Shown: in pieces, positions 1 through 5,168 of the stretch
Layout of the letters: each line of letters begins with the position of its first letter
Numbering within the stretch: the stretch's first letter is position 1
Assembly: GCA_001795235.1 (NCBI GenBank)
Contig: MGNZ01000002.1
Span: forward strand, 1-5,168
From: Chloroflexi bacterium RBG_16_64_32
Lineage (GTDB): Bacteria > Chloroflexota > Dehalococcoidia > SM23-28-2 > RBG-16-64-32
Length of the DNA stretch: 5,168 nt
Direction: 5' to 3'
Translations under genes and position numbers: made by a program
The notes under the pieces: generated by a model
What the model was told of the DNA's origin: nothing
The model's database searches: none
The model's input: only the letters and a program-made list of their open reading frames with translations

Positions 1-312
1 GCTGCCGCAGGCGCACGACTTGGTAGCGTTGGGATTGAAGATGGTGAAGCCCGCTTTCATCAGGTCGTCCACGTAGTCGATCTCCGCGCCTTCCAGAAGG
101 GGGGCGCTGTCGGGATCGACGACCATCTTAACGCCGTCATGCTCGATGACCAGGTCCTCTTCGTCGGGTTGTTTGGCGATGGCCATACCGTACTGATAGC
201 CGGAGCAGCCGCCGCCGGCGACGAACACACGCAGGGCGGCCTGGGCATCCAGGCCCTTCTCCTTGAAGAACTCTTTGGCCTTGTCAGCGGCCTTAGCGGT
301 GATCGTCAGCAT
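1..312 (-). CDS. IscA/ErpA/HesB-type iron-sulfur cluster carrier (3' end cut by window edge)
   Basis: This is an A-type carrier that would accept Fe-S clusters and pass them to apoproteins in the cytoplasm. The 104 visible residues start MLTITAKAADKAKEFF. They contain the family's first cysteine motif, GGGCSGYQYGMA, with Cys36. The conserved middle (VVDPDSAPLLEGAEIDYVDD, about 64-83) and the end (FNPNATKSCACGS, Cys100 and Cys102) also match. The three cysteines are the expected cluster ligands. The family normally ends CGCGxSF, so only a few residues are missing; here Ala replaces the usual Gly between the last two cysteines. The ATG at 312-310 follows a good ribosome site (GAGGTGG) and is the natural family start. 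The gene is transcribed away from groEL across a shared spacer. No other isc or suf gene is visible. The family call is secure, but ErpA, IscA and SufA cannot be told apart here. Confidence 0.95.
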   Translation of the reverse strand, partial: MLTITAKAADKAKEFFKEKGLDAQAALRVFVAGGGCSGYQYGMAIAKQPDEEDLVIEHDGVKMVVDPDSAPLLEGAEIDYVDDLMKAGFTIFNPNATKSCACGS

Positions 313-401
313 TGGCCCACCTCGATTACCAGTTTGAAAAGCGATTACTTACTTTACTCGCACTGAGCGTATCAGACAGGCGCGCGGGATGTCAACGGCT
401 T

Positions 402-420
402 GGGGGGGGTGGAGGGCGGG
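402..420 (+). other. G-rich tract, possible G-quadruplex motif
   Basis: A run of eight G (402-409) is followed by TGGA, GGG, C and GGG. The tract fits the usual pattern of four G3 runs separated by loops of 1 to 7 bases (402-404, 406-408, 414-416, 418-420). It sits in the non-coding spacer, about 175 bases upstream of the groEL promoter and about 90 bases upstream of the divergent Fe-S gene start. Whether it folds or matters in the cell cannot be told from the sequence. The G8 run is also a place where sequencing length errors are common. Confidence 0.4.
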
Positions 421-578
421 CGCTCGGCCGCATCGGGCCGGGCCCTCTCGGCCACCTGGCCGTCGATTCTTGTGCGATGCGCGTGCGTTCCTTGGAGGCG
501 AGCAGTCGGCGGTCCGTTGCGTGGAAGCGAAGAAGGCGCGGTGCATCCTGCAGGCGCGCCGAAAGTTGTAGCTACCAC

Positions 579-607
579 TTGCGCTGGGCGGCTGTTTCCG
601 CTAAAAA
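579..607 (+). promoter_or_regulatory. Probable sigma-70-type promoter of groEL
   Basis: A -35-like TTGCGC (579-584) and a -10-like TAAAAA (602-607) are separated by 17 bases. Each matches about four of the six consensus positions. Transcription would start near 613-615, inside the left arm of the CIRCE element. That is the usual geometry for repression by HrcA, and the position relative to CIRCE supports the call more than the hexamers do. Confidence 0.5.
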
Positions 608-611
608 TACA

Positions 612-638
612 TTAGCACTCTGCCCCAGGGAGTGCTAA
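612..638. promoter_or_regulatory. CIRCE operator (HrcA-binding inverted repeat)
   Basis: TTAGCACTC (612-620), nine spacer bases, then GAGTGCTAA (630-638) is an exact match to the CIRCE consensus, with both 9-base arms perfect. CIRCE is the binding site of the HrcA repressor, which controls groE and dnaK operons in many bacteria and is itself stabilised by GroEL. The element lies 43 bases upstream of the groEL start codon, so it is in the DNA at the start site and in the 5' leader of the transcript. The genome is therefore expected to encode hrcA, though not in this window. Confidence 0.97.
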
Positions 639-681
639 TCTCAGTCAGGGTACTAACCAACCAGAAGGAGAGTTTCACGAT

Positions 682-2301
682 ATGGCCAAACAACTTCTGT
701 TCGATGAGGCGGCTCGACACGCCATGAAGGCCGGTGTCGACGCGCTCGCCGACGCCGTAAAGATCACCCTGGGCCCCAAGGGGCGCAACGTCGTCCTGGA
801 GAAGAAGTTCGGTTCCCCCACGATAACCAACGACGGTGTCACCATCGCGAAGGACATCGAGCTGGAGGACCCGTTCGAGAACATCGGCGCCCAGCTTGCC
901 CGCGAGATCGCCTCCAAGACCAACGACATAGCGGGAGACGGCACGACCACCGCCACCGTCGTGGGCCAGGGCATCGTTCACGAAGGCCTGAAAAACGTCG
1001 CCGCCGGCGCTAACCCGATGGCCCTCAAGCGCGGAATCGAGAAGGGCGCGGAGGCGGTGTTAAAGGCCATCAAGTCCAACTCCACTCCTGTGACGACACG
1101 CCAGCAGATGGCCCAGATCGCTGCCATCTCCGCCAACAACGACCAGGAGGTCGGCGAGCTCATCGGCGAGGTGATGGAGAAGGTCGGCAAGGACGGCGTC
1201 ATCACCGTGGAGGAGTCCAAGGGGATCACGACGGAGGTGGAGTACGTGGAGGGGATGAACTTCGACCGCGGATACATCTCTCCCTACTTCGTCACCAACC
1301 CGGAGCGGATGGAGTGCGAGATCGAATCGCCGTACATCCTGGTGGCGGACAAGAAGCTGTCCGCGGTGAACGACATTCTGCCGGTGCTGGAGCGGCTGCT
1401 CCAAACGGGCAAGAAGGATCTGCTCATCATCTGTGAGGACTGCGACGGTGAGGCGCTGGCGACGCTAGCGGTCAACAGGCTACGGGGCGCGCTGAATGTG
1501 TGCGCCGTCAAGGCGCCCGGCTTCGGCGACAGGCGGAAGGATAACCTGGGGGACATCGCCACTATAAGCGGCGCCCAGGTGATCAGCGAAGAGATAGGAC
1601 GGAAGCTGGACGCCGTTCAGATAGAGGATATGGGACAGGCGCGCAAGGTGGTGGTGGCGAAGGAGGAGACCACGATCATAGAAGGTCGCGGCTCCAAGGA
1701 GACGATTCAGGCGCGCATTCGCCAGATCAAGGCGGCGATCGAGGAGACGACATCCGATTGGGACCGCGAGAAGCTCCAGGAGCGGCTGGGTAAGCTGTCC
1801 GGCAGCGTGGCGGTGGTCCAGGTGGGCGCAGCTACGGAAACGGAGCTCAAGGAGCGCAAGCACCGGGTAGAGGACGCGGTGCAGGCGACGCGGGCGGCGG
1901 TTGAGGAGGGGCTGGTGTCCGGCGGCGGCGTCGCCTACCTGAACGCCCTGCCCGCGCTGGACAAGGTCAAGCTGGATGGCGACGAAGCGACCGGCGTGAA
2001 CATCCTGCGCCGCGCCCTGGAGGAGCCGCTGCGACGGATCGCCATCAACGCCGGCCAGGACGGCTCCGTTATCGTGCAGAAGGTAAAGGGGCTGAAGAAG
2101 GGCCAGGGGTACGACGCCGCCAAGGATGAGTTCGGCGATATGGTTGAGCGCGGCATAGTTGACCCGGCGAAGGTGACGCGCTCCGCCCTGGAGAACGCCG
2201 TGAGCATCGCCGGCATGGTGCTCACCACCAACTGCCTGATAGCGGACATCCCGGAGAGGAAGTCGGCCGCCGCACACCCCTCGCCGGCGGAGATGTACTA
2301 G
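682..2301 (+). CDS. groEL: Chaperonin GroEL (Hsp60, group I), without adjacent groES
   Basis: This ATP-driven folding chaperone forms a double-ring cage in the cytoplasm and works with GroES. The 539 residues cover the equatorial, intermediate and apical domains without a break. Visible landmarks are ITLGPKGRNV (28-37), NDGVTIAKDIELEDPFENIGAQL (50-72), the nucleotide-binding DGTTTATV (86-93), the apical GYISPYF (197-203), APGFGDRRK after residue 275, the catalytic Asp398 in RVEDAVQATRAAVEEG, and the family signature AAVEEGLVSGGG. The tail ends SAAAHPSPAEMY and lacks the glycine-methionine repeats common in GroEL. The apical domain has Cys251 and Cys254 as a C-x-x-C (IICEDCDGE), plus Cys212 and Cys274. 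Position 263, a substrate-contacting valine in E. coli, is Ala. GAAGGAG precedes the ATG by 11 bases. CIRCE upstream indicates heat-shock control by HrcA. groES is absent on either side, so this may be a second groEL copy. Confidence 0.99.
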   Translation: MAKQLLFDEAARHAMKAGVDALADAVKITLGPKGRNVVLEKKFGSPTITNDGVTIAKDIELEDPFENIGAQLAREIASKTNDIAGDGTTTATVVGQGIVHEGLKNVAAGANPMALKRGIEKGAEAVLKAIKSNSTPVTTRQQMAQIAAISANNDQEVGELIGEVMEKVGKDGVITVEESKGITTEVEYVEGMNFDRGYISPYFVTNPERMECEIESPYILVADKKLSAVNDILPVLERLLQTGKKDLLIICEDCDGEALATLAVNRLRGALNVCAVKAPGFGDRRKDNLGDIATISGAQVISEEIGRKLDAVQIEDMGQARKVVVAKEETTIIEGRGSKETIQARIRQIKAAIEETTSDWDREKLQERLGKLSGSVAVVQVGAATETELKERKHRVEDAVQATRAAVEEGLVSGGGVAYLNALPALDKVKLDGDEATGVNILRRALEEPLRRIAINAGQDGSVIVQKVKGLKKGQGYDAAKDEFGDMVERGIVDPAKVTRSALENAVSIAGMVLTTNCLIADIPERKSAAAHPSPAEMY

Positions 2302-2412
2302 GGCGGTCCCCTCTGAACCCTGCGGGGGCGGTTAATCGAATGGAAGATGTGGAGCAGATCCCCAGATGCTACTCTGCGTTGCCGCGTTCCGCCACCCGAC
2401 GGTGAGAGGGCG

Positions 2413-2419
2413 AAAGGGG
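2413..2419 (+). promoter_or_regulatory. Ribosome binding site that decides a GTG start
   Basis: AAAGGGG ends four bases before the GTG at 2424. There is an in-frame stop (TGA, 2403-2405) just upstream and no ATG, GTG or TTG between it and 2424, so this GTG is the first possible start. A second purine-rich stretch (GAGAGGG, 2404-2410) lies slightly further away. Confidence 0.55.
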
Positions 2420-2423
2420 TTCC

Positions 2424-2864
2424 GTGTTCACTGAAAACGGCGTCTTGATTGACCTGGAAGAGGTAGGGAAGGTGGTGGAGGCGTCCGACGTGTTCACCAT
2501 CGGCTTCCGCGTGTTCCCTCAGCGGGTCATCATCGACACGCGGGAGACGGAGGAAGTGGGGCCGCTTGTTCAAGTGGTGGAGCCGGTGGACTCTGTGGAG
2601 GAGCGGTTCCACTGGCTGGGGCGGGAGCGGCCGGCGTTCGCGGTGCCGCAACAGTTCAGCTTCTTCGTCTGGCCGCACTCGCTCGAGTTCCTGGAGGCGT
2701 GCGACGTTGGCCAGCGGATCCGCGACCGTCTGCGGGCGCCGGAGAGGCCGGAGGTGGCACAGATGATAGACGAGGCGCTGGCGGAGCTGCGGCGCCTGGA
2801 GCGGCGGTCGGTACAGCAGGCGCTGTCGGGAGTCGGCTATCACCTGCTGTGGCCGCAGGAGTGA
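2424..2864 (+). CDS. Hypothetical protein, 146 residues, GTG start
   Basis: I do not recognise this protein. It begins MFTENGVLIDLEEVGKVVEASDVFTIGFRVFPQRVIIDTR and looks like a compact soluble domain. A mixed strand/helix N-terminal part (about 1-60) is followed by an aromatic-rich stretch, FSFFVWPHSLEFLE (78-91). A charged helical region follows (about 94-133, with EALAELRRLERRSVQQAL), then a short end, GYHLLWPQE. There is no signal peptide, membrane segment or metal-binding cysteine cluster; the single cysteine is Cys93. Codon use and composition are like the neighbouring genes, which supports a real gene. It lies 122 bases downstream of groEL on the same strand, with no clear terminator between, so read-through from groEL is possible. 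The opposite-strand frame here (2298-2843) is poor in protein-like features. No function is proposed. Confidence 0.75.
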   Translation: MFTENGVLIDLEEVGKVVEASDVFTIGFRVFPQRVIIDTRETEEVGPLVQVVEPVDSVEERFHWLGRERPAFAVPQQFSFFVWPHSLEFLEACDVGQRIRDRLRAPERPEVAQMIDEALAELRRLERRSVQQALSGVGYHLLWPQE

Positions 2865-2994
2865 CGCGCCGCGGCAGTCGGAAGAGGGCCGGCCCGATGA
2901 ATCAGGCGGGTCGTTGACTTAGATTGGCCCAGCCACGTCTTGGGCGATAAGTGGGATGCTGGCCTAATAGTGGCTCTTCGACCAGTGACATAGC

Positions 2995-3978
2995 ATGGCG
3001 ACTGACTCTCTCCGACTGTACGGCGCAATTGACCTGGGCGGCACAAAGCTGCGCTCCATCGTCGCAGACGGCGGGGGCCGCATCCTGGGCAAGGACCTGC
3101 GCCCATCTCAATCGCAGGATGGGCTGGATGTGGTGCTGGAGCGGATGGTGGAGTCGCTGGATGCGTCTGTGGCAGCGGCGGAAGTTGAGGCGGCGCGGCT
3201 CAGGGGGCTGGGTATCGCCTCCGCAGGGGCGGTGGATGCGGTGCGAGGGATCGTGCCGGGCGCACCGCAGCTCCCCGGCTGGGATGACGTGCCGCTGGCG
3301 CGGATTCTGGAGGAGCGGACGGGGCTGCCCACGCGCCTGGAGAACGACGCCACGGCGGCGGCGCTGGGTGAACATCGCTTCGGCGGAGGACGGGGTAGTC
3401 GCTACATGCTGTACATCACGATGAGCACTGGTGTAGGCGGCGGCATAATCATTGACGGTGAGATGTACGGGGGCAAGAGCGGGGCGGCCGGGGAGCTGGG
3501 CCACGTGGTCCTCGACATGAACGGGCCCCCCTGCGGCTGCGGCGCCCGCGGCTGCCTGGAGTCCCTCGCATCGGGCACTGCCATCGCTGAGAAGGGTGAA
3601 CAGCTGCTTGATAACGGCAAATCCCCAATCTTGGCGCGCCTGCGCGCTGAGAACGGGCCGGTGACGGCGGAGATGATGCATCGGGCGGCGGACTTGGGGG
3701 ACAACGCCTCGCGGGAGGTATTTCGGGAGGCGGGTCACTATTTCGGGGTGGCGCTGGCGAGCTACGTGAACATATTTGACCCCGAAGTGATCGTCGTCGG
3801 GGGAGGGGTGGCAAAGGCGGGCGACCTGTTCCTTGACCAGGCGCGGGTGACCATGGAGGACCGGGCGATGGCGCAGCCGCTCAAGGGCGTTCGCCTCATA
3901 CGCAGCGAGCTGGGGGACTTCGGCGGTACCCTGGGGATGGTGGCCCGGATGGCTGAGGCGGAAGAGGGGCGAGCGTAG
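2995..3978 (+). CDS. ROK-family sugar kinase, probable glucokinase
   Basis: The protein would phosphorylate a hexose, most likely glucose, with ATP in the cytoplasm and feed glycolysis. Its 327 residues are the usual ROK length. The N-terminal phosphate-binding loop is AIDLGGTKLRSIVAD (DLGGTK at 13-18). Glu116-Asn117-Asp118 (ENDATAAALGE) includes the catalytic aspartate Asp118. STGVGGGIIIDG forms the second phosphate loop. GELGH (166-170) is the ROK sugar-binding E-x-G-H. His170 with Cys180, Cys182 and Cys187 (CGCGARGC) is the structural zinc site. VIVVGGGV (265-272) is the adenosine-side loop. There is no N-terminal DNA-binding domain, so it is a kinase and not a ROK repressor. An in-frame stop at 2986-2988 makes the ATG at 2995 the first start, but no good ribosome site precedes it. 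Other ROK substrates (fructose, mannose, N-acetylglucosamine) cannot be excluded. The stop is one base from that of the convergent gene. Confidence 0.95.
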   Translation: MATDSLRLYGAIDLGGTKLRSIVADGGGRILGKDLRPSQSQDGLDVVLERMVESLDASVAAAEVEAARLRGLGIASAGAVDAVRGIVPGAPQLPGWDDVPLARILEERTGLPTRLENDATAAALGEHRFGGGRGSRYMLYITMSTGVGGGIIIDGEMYGGKSGAAGELGHVVLDMNGPPCGCGARGCLESLASGTAIAEKGEQLLDNGKSPILARLRAENGPVTAEMMHRAADLGDNASREVFREAGHYFGVALASYVNIFDPEVIVVGGGVAKAGDLFLDQARVTMEDRAMAQPLKGVRLIRSELGDFGGTLGMVARMAEAEEGRA

Positions 3979-3979
3979 G

Positions 3980-4495
3980 TTACAGCCTGTGCCTCGGCGT
4001 ACGGCGCTGGAAGCGGCGGCCCCCGCCGCGCCTTGCCGGAACAAGCGCCTCTAGCTCCGGCGGGACGTTCGCGCGTTCCTGCTCCACGATGGGCTGGAGG
4101 ACCGATATGGTCTCCGCCAGGCGGCGTGCAACGTCGTCCGCCAGGGGCTCGCTTAGGGGGTCGTAAGGTATCGTCTGGTGGATGCGCGTCCAGGACGGCG
4201 TCCACTCCTCGAGCTCCACCTTGGGGCCGAGCTGGGCCTGCACCTCCGGCATGCGACCGGCCATGACCTCTGCCCAGCGGTAAGAGAACTCCCGCTCCCC
4301 CTCAAAGTGGAGGCCGATCTCGATGCGTTCGGTCTTGCGCGTGAGCCAGACCTCGTAGTGGACCTTTGGGGTCCAGTAGTGAAGCTGGAGCCAGACGAAG
4401 CGGACGCGGGCTTGGAAGCGGCGTAGCTCTGGTGGTAGATGCTCCGTCGTGCGCTCCAGGACTAGGGACATGAAGTCGCGGACGCGCATGGGCAT
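3980..4495 (-). CDS. Hypothetical protein, 171 residues, with arginine-rich C-terminal tail
   Basis: I do not recognise this protein. It begins MPMRVRDFMSLVLERTTEHLPPELRRF. It then has an aromatic-rich stretch with strand-like alternation (RFVWLQLHYWTPKVHYEVWL, then ERIEIGLHFEGEREFSYRW), an acidic middle (KVELEEWTPSWTRIHQTIPYD) and a helical part (PLADDVARRLAETISVLQPIVEQER). The last 19 residues (PARRGGGRRFQRRTPRHRL) hold eight arginines and could bind nucleic acid, which is inference only. There is no signal peptide, membrane segment or cysteine. The open frame continues upstream to 4798 but would then run through the lemA coding region, so I choose the ATG at 4495-4493; a second ATG lies at 4489-4487. 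No ribosome site precedes either. A good extended -10 ends nine bases before the first ATG, which fits a leaderless mRNA. Confidence 0.75.
   Translation of the reverse strand: MPMRVRDFMSLVLERTTEHLPPELRRFQARVRFVWLQLHYWTPKVHYEVWLTRKTERIEIGLHFEGEREFSYRWAEVMAGRMPEVQAQLGPKVELEEWTPSWTRIHQTIPYDPLSEPLADDVARRLAETISVLQPIVEQERANVPPELEALVPARRGGGRRFQRRTPRHRL
4013..4029. other. Strong GC hairpin just past the kinase stop codon
   Basis: GCGGCGG (4013-4019), loop CCC, CCGCCGC (4023-4029) is a perfect 7-base-pair stem. It lies 35 bases after the ROK kinase stop and inside the coding sequence of the convergent gene, in its Gly/Arg-rich tail. No T-tract follows on the plus strand, so it is not a standard intrinsic terminator. 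It could still slow or end transcription from the kinase, or simply reflect the GC-rich codons for glycine and arginine. Confidence 0.3.
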
Positions 4496-4504
4496 AACGT
4501 TGCC

Positions 4505-4513
4505 ATGATAGCA
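4505..4513 (-). promoter_or_regulatory. Extended -10 promoter of the 3980-4495 gene
   Basis: Read on the minus strand, TGC-TATCAT (4513 down to 4505) fits the extended -10 pattern TGn-TATAAT, with five of six hexamer positions matching. No good -35 is present, which is tolerated at extended -10 promoters. The expected start point, about seven bases downstream, falls within a few bases of the ATG at 4495. The transcript would have almost no 5' leader, which agrees with the missing ribosome site. Confidence 0.5.
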
Positions 4514-4542
4514 TTGCGGACGGGGTCGATTGGAGGGCGGCG

Positions 4543-4551
4543 TGCTACAAT
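4543..4551 (+). promoter_or_regulatory. Extended -10 promoter of lemA
   Basis: TGC-TACAAT (4543-4551) matches the extended -10 consensus, with five of six positions in the hexamer. No clear -35 lies at the normal distance. Transcription would begin near 4558, giving a leader of about 43 bases that contains the lemA ribosome site. The element lies 29 bases from the divergent extended -10 on the other strand. Confidence 0.5.
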
Positions 4552-4600
4552 TCGCGGCAGGATTGTTGAAGGCAGCGGGCGCTAGGAAAGGGGGCGGAAC

Positions 4601-5168
4601 ATGGCGGCTATCATCGCAATCGCAGTGATCGCCGGCATCGTCGTGGTAAGCGGCGTTGTGCTGGTGGGAATGTACAACGGGCTGGTGCGGGCGCGGGTGC
4701 GGACGCGGGAGGCGTGGTCCGGCATTGACGTGCAGTTGAAGCGGCGGGCCGACCTTATCCCCAACCTGGTGGAGACGGTGAGGGGGTACGCGGCGCACGA
4801 GCGGGAGACGTTTGAAAACGTGACCCGCGCGCGGGCGATGCTGCAGCAGGCGGGAACGGCGGCGGAAGCGGCGGAGGCGAACAACTTCCTTACGCAGACG
4901 CTGCGCTCTCTGTTTGCGGTGTCGGAGAGGTACCCGGACCTCAAGGCGAATCAGAACTTCATGGACCTCCAGAACGAGCTGTCGGACATCGAGGAGAAGA
5001 TCGCCTTCGCCCGCCAGTTCTACAACCGCAACGTCATGAGCTACAACACTCGCATCCAGACCTTCCCCAACGTGGTGATGGCCAACAAGTTCGGCTTTGA
5101 GCGGTTCGAGTTCTTCGAGGCGGAGGAGGCGGCGCGGGAGGCGCCGGAGGTGAGCTTCGCGCCGGCCT
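4601..5168 (+). CDS. lemA: LemA family protein (3' end cut by window edge)
   Basis: LemA proteins are inner-membrane-anchored, mostly helical proteins of unsettled function. In other bacteria they are often encoded next to TPM-domain (YgcG-like) proteins or HtpX-type peptidases. The 189 visible residues start MAAIIAIAVIAGIVVVSG, with one N-terminal membrane segment (about 3-24). The family core follows: YNGLVRARVRTREAWSGIDVQLKRRADLIPNLVETVRGYAAHE (25-67), YPDLKANQNF (111-120), LQNELSDIEEKIAFARQFYN, and a FFEAEE motif near the end (171-176). LemA proteins usually end shortly after this motif, so only a few residues should be missing. The ATG at 4601 has a purine-rich ribosome site upstream (AGGAAAGGGGG, 4584-4594). 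The gene has its own extended -10 promoter and is divergent from the 3980-4495 gene. The next gene, outside the window, would help define its role. Confidence 0.96.
   Translation, partial: MAAIIAIAVIAGIVVVSGVVLVGMYNGLVRARVRTREAWSGIDVQLKRRADLIPNLVETVRGYAAHERETFENVTRARAMLQQAGTAAEAAEANNFLTQTLRSLFAVSERYPDLKANQNFMDLQNELSDIEEKIAFARQFYNRNVMSYNTRIQTFPNVVMANKFGFERFEFFEAEEAAREAPEVSFAPA

Larger units (their letters stand above)
313..681. other. Divergent intergenic region between the Fe-S carrier gene and groEL
   Basis: No convincing gene lies in these 369 bases. The short open frames have compositions typical of GC-rich non-coding sequence, lack credible ribosome sites and match no family I know. The right end (579-681) carries the groEL promoter, CIRCE operator and ribosome site (GAAGGAG at 664-670, 11 bases before the ATG). 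The left end must hold the promoter of the minus-strand Fe-S gene. A weak -10-like TAAAGT (minus, 356-351) is the best candidate but has no good -35. The middle (about 390-570) is very GC-rich, with a run of eight G at 402-409 and a small hairpin (CGGCC-ACCT-GGCCG, 449-462). I assign no function to the middle part. Confidence 0.6.

Noticed and set aside
449..462. CGGCC-ACCT-GGCCG hairpin in the Fe-S gene/groEL spacer
   Set aside because: The five-pair stem is short, has no T-tract and sits between two divergent genes where no terminator is needed.
312..638. Several short open frames of 60 to 108 codons in the Fe-S gene/groEL spacer
   Set aside because: They are Arg/Gly/Pro-rich, overlap one another on both strands and lack supported starts. 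One runs straight through the groEL promoter and CIRCE.
1480..2277. Long open frame (265 codons) on the minus strand opposite groEL
   Set aside because: It lies wholly inside the unmistakable groEL coding sequence and resembles no protein family. Long antisense frames are common opposite GC-rich genes.
2302..2423. Search for a terminator after groEL
   Set aside because: Only three- to four-pair C/G stems can be drawn in 2302-2345 and none is followed by a T-run, so no terminator is called.
2886..2895. GGGCCGGCCC perfect palindrome after the 2424-2864 gene
   Set aside because: A gapless 10-base palindrome cannot form a useful hairpin beyond three pairs and no T-tract follows. It is expected by chance in sequence this GC-rich.
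2914..2919. TTGACT, a good -35-like hexamer upstream of the kinase
   Set aside because: No acceptable -10 lies 15 to 19 bases downstream. The nearest TA-rich stretches (GATAAG 2946-2951, TAATAG 2965-2970) are at the wrong distance.
2902..4044. 380-codon open frame on the minus strand opposite the ROK kinase
   Set aside because: It mirrors the kinase codons, is rich in His, Arg and Pro in the manner of antisense frames, and overlaps the end of the better-supported minus-strand gene.
4496..4798. Possible N-terminal extension of the minus-strand 3980-4495 gene back to 4798
   Set aside because: The extension would run antisense through the lemA start and membrane segment. Its predicted sequence is low-complexity and His/Pro-rich, and the promoter and family-like sequence begin at 4513 and 4495.

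Overview
The window is a GC-rich piece of a bacterial chromosome. Nothing marks it as mobile or phage-derived. Five or six genes are packed in mixed orientations, and the recognisable ones are housekeeping or stress functions. The GroEL sequence (start MAKQLLFDEAAR, an end without the GGM tail), the stand-alone A-type Fe-S carrier, the ROK kinase and the LemA protein together suggest a member of the Chloroflexota, perhaps a Dehalococcoidia or SAR202-like lineage. That placement is an inference from remembered family patterns, not from a search.

Layout. At 1-312 (minus strand) is an IscA/ErpA/HesB-type iron-sulfur carrier whose last few residues lie beyond the left edge. A 369-base divergent spacer follows (313-681). 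It carries a G-rich tract near 402-420, a likely sigma-70-type promoter and a perfect CIRCE operator (612-638). This controls groEL (682-2301, plus), a full-length group I chaperonin with no groES beside it. Next comes a GTG-started small gene of unknown function (2424-2864, plus), then a ROK-family sugar kinase, probably glucokinase (2995-3978, plus). A second unknown gene (3980-4495, minus) meets the kinase tail to tail with one base between the stop codons. Its 5' end faces lemA (4601 to beyond the right edge, plus) across a 105-base spacer, where each gene has its own extended -10 promoter (TGC-TATCAT and TGC-TACAAT).

Functionally the genes do not form one pathway. The Fe-S carrier and GroEL both serve protein maturation and folding and share a divergent control region. 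The CIRCE element implies HrcA-controlled heat-shock regulation of groEL. The kinase would feed hexose into glycolysis. LemA is a membrane-anchored protein of unclear role. No CRISPR array, tRNA, rRNA, transposase, toxin-antitoxin pair or defence system was seen, and there is no sign of a new multi-gene system. The points worth checking are the orphan CIRCE-controlled groEL with an unusual C-x-x-C in its apical domain and no GGM tail, the back-to-back extended -10 promoters with a probable leaderless transcript, and the two unrecognised genes.
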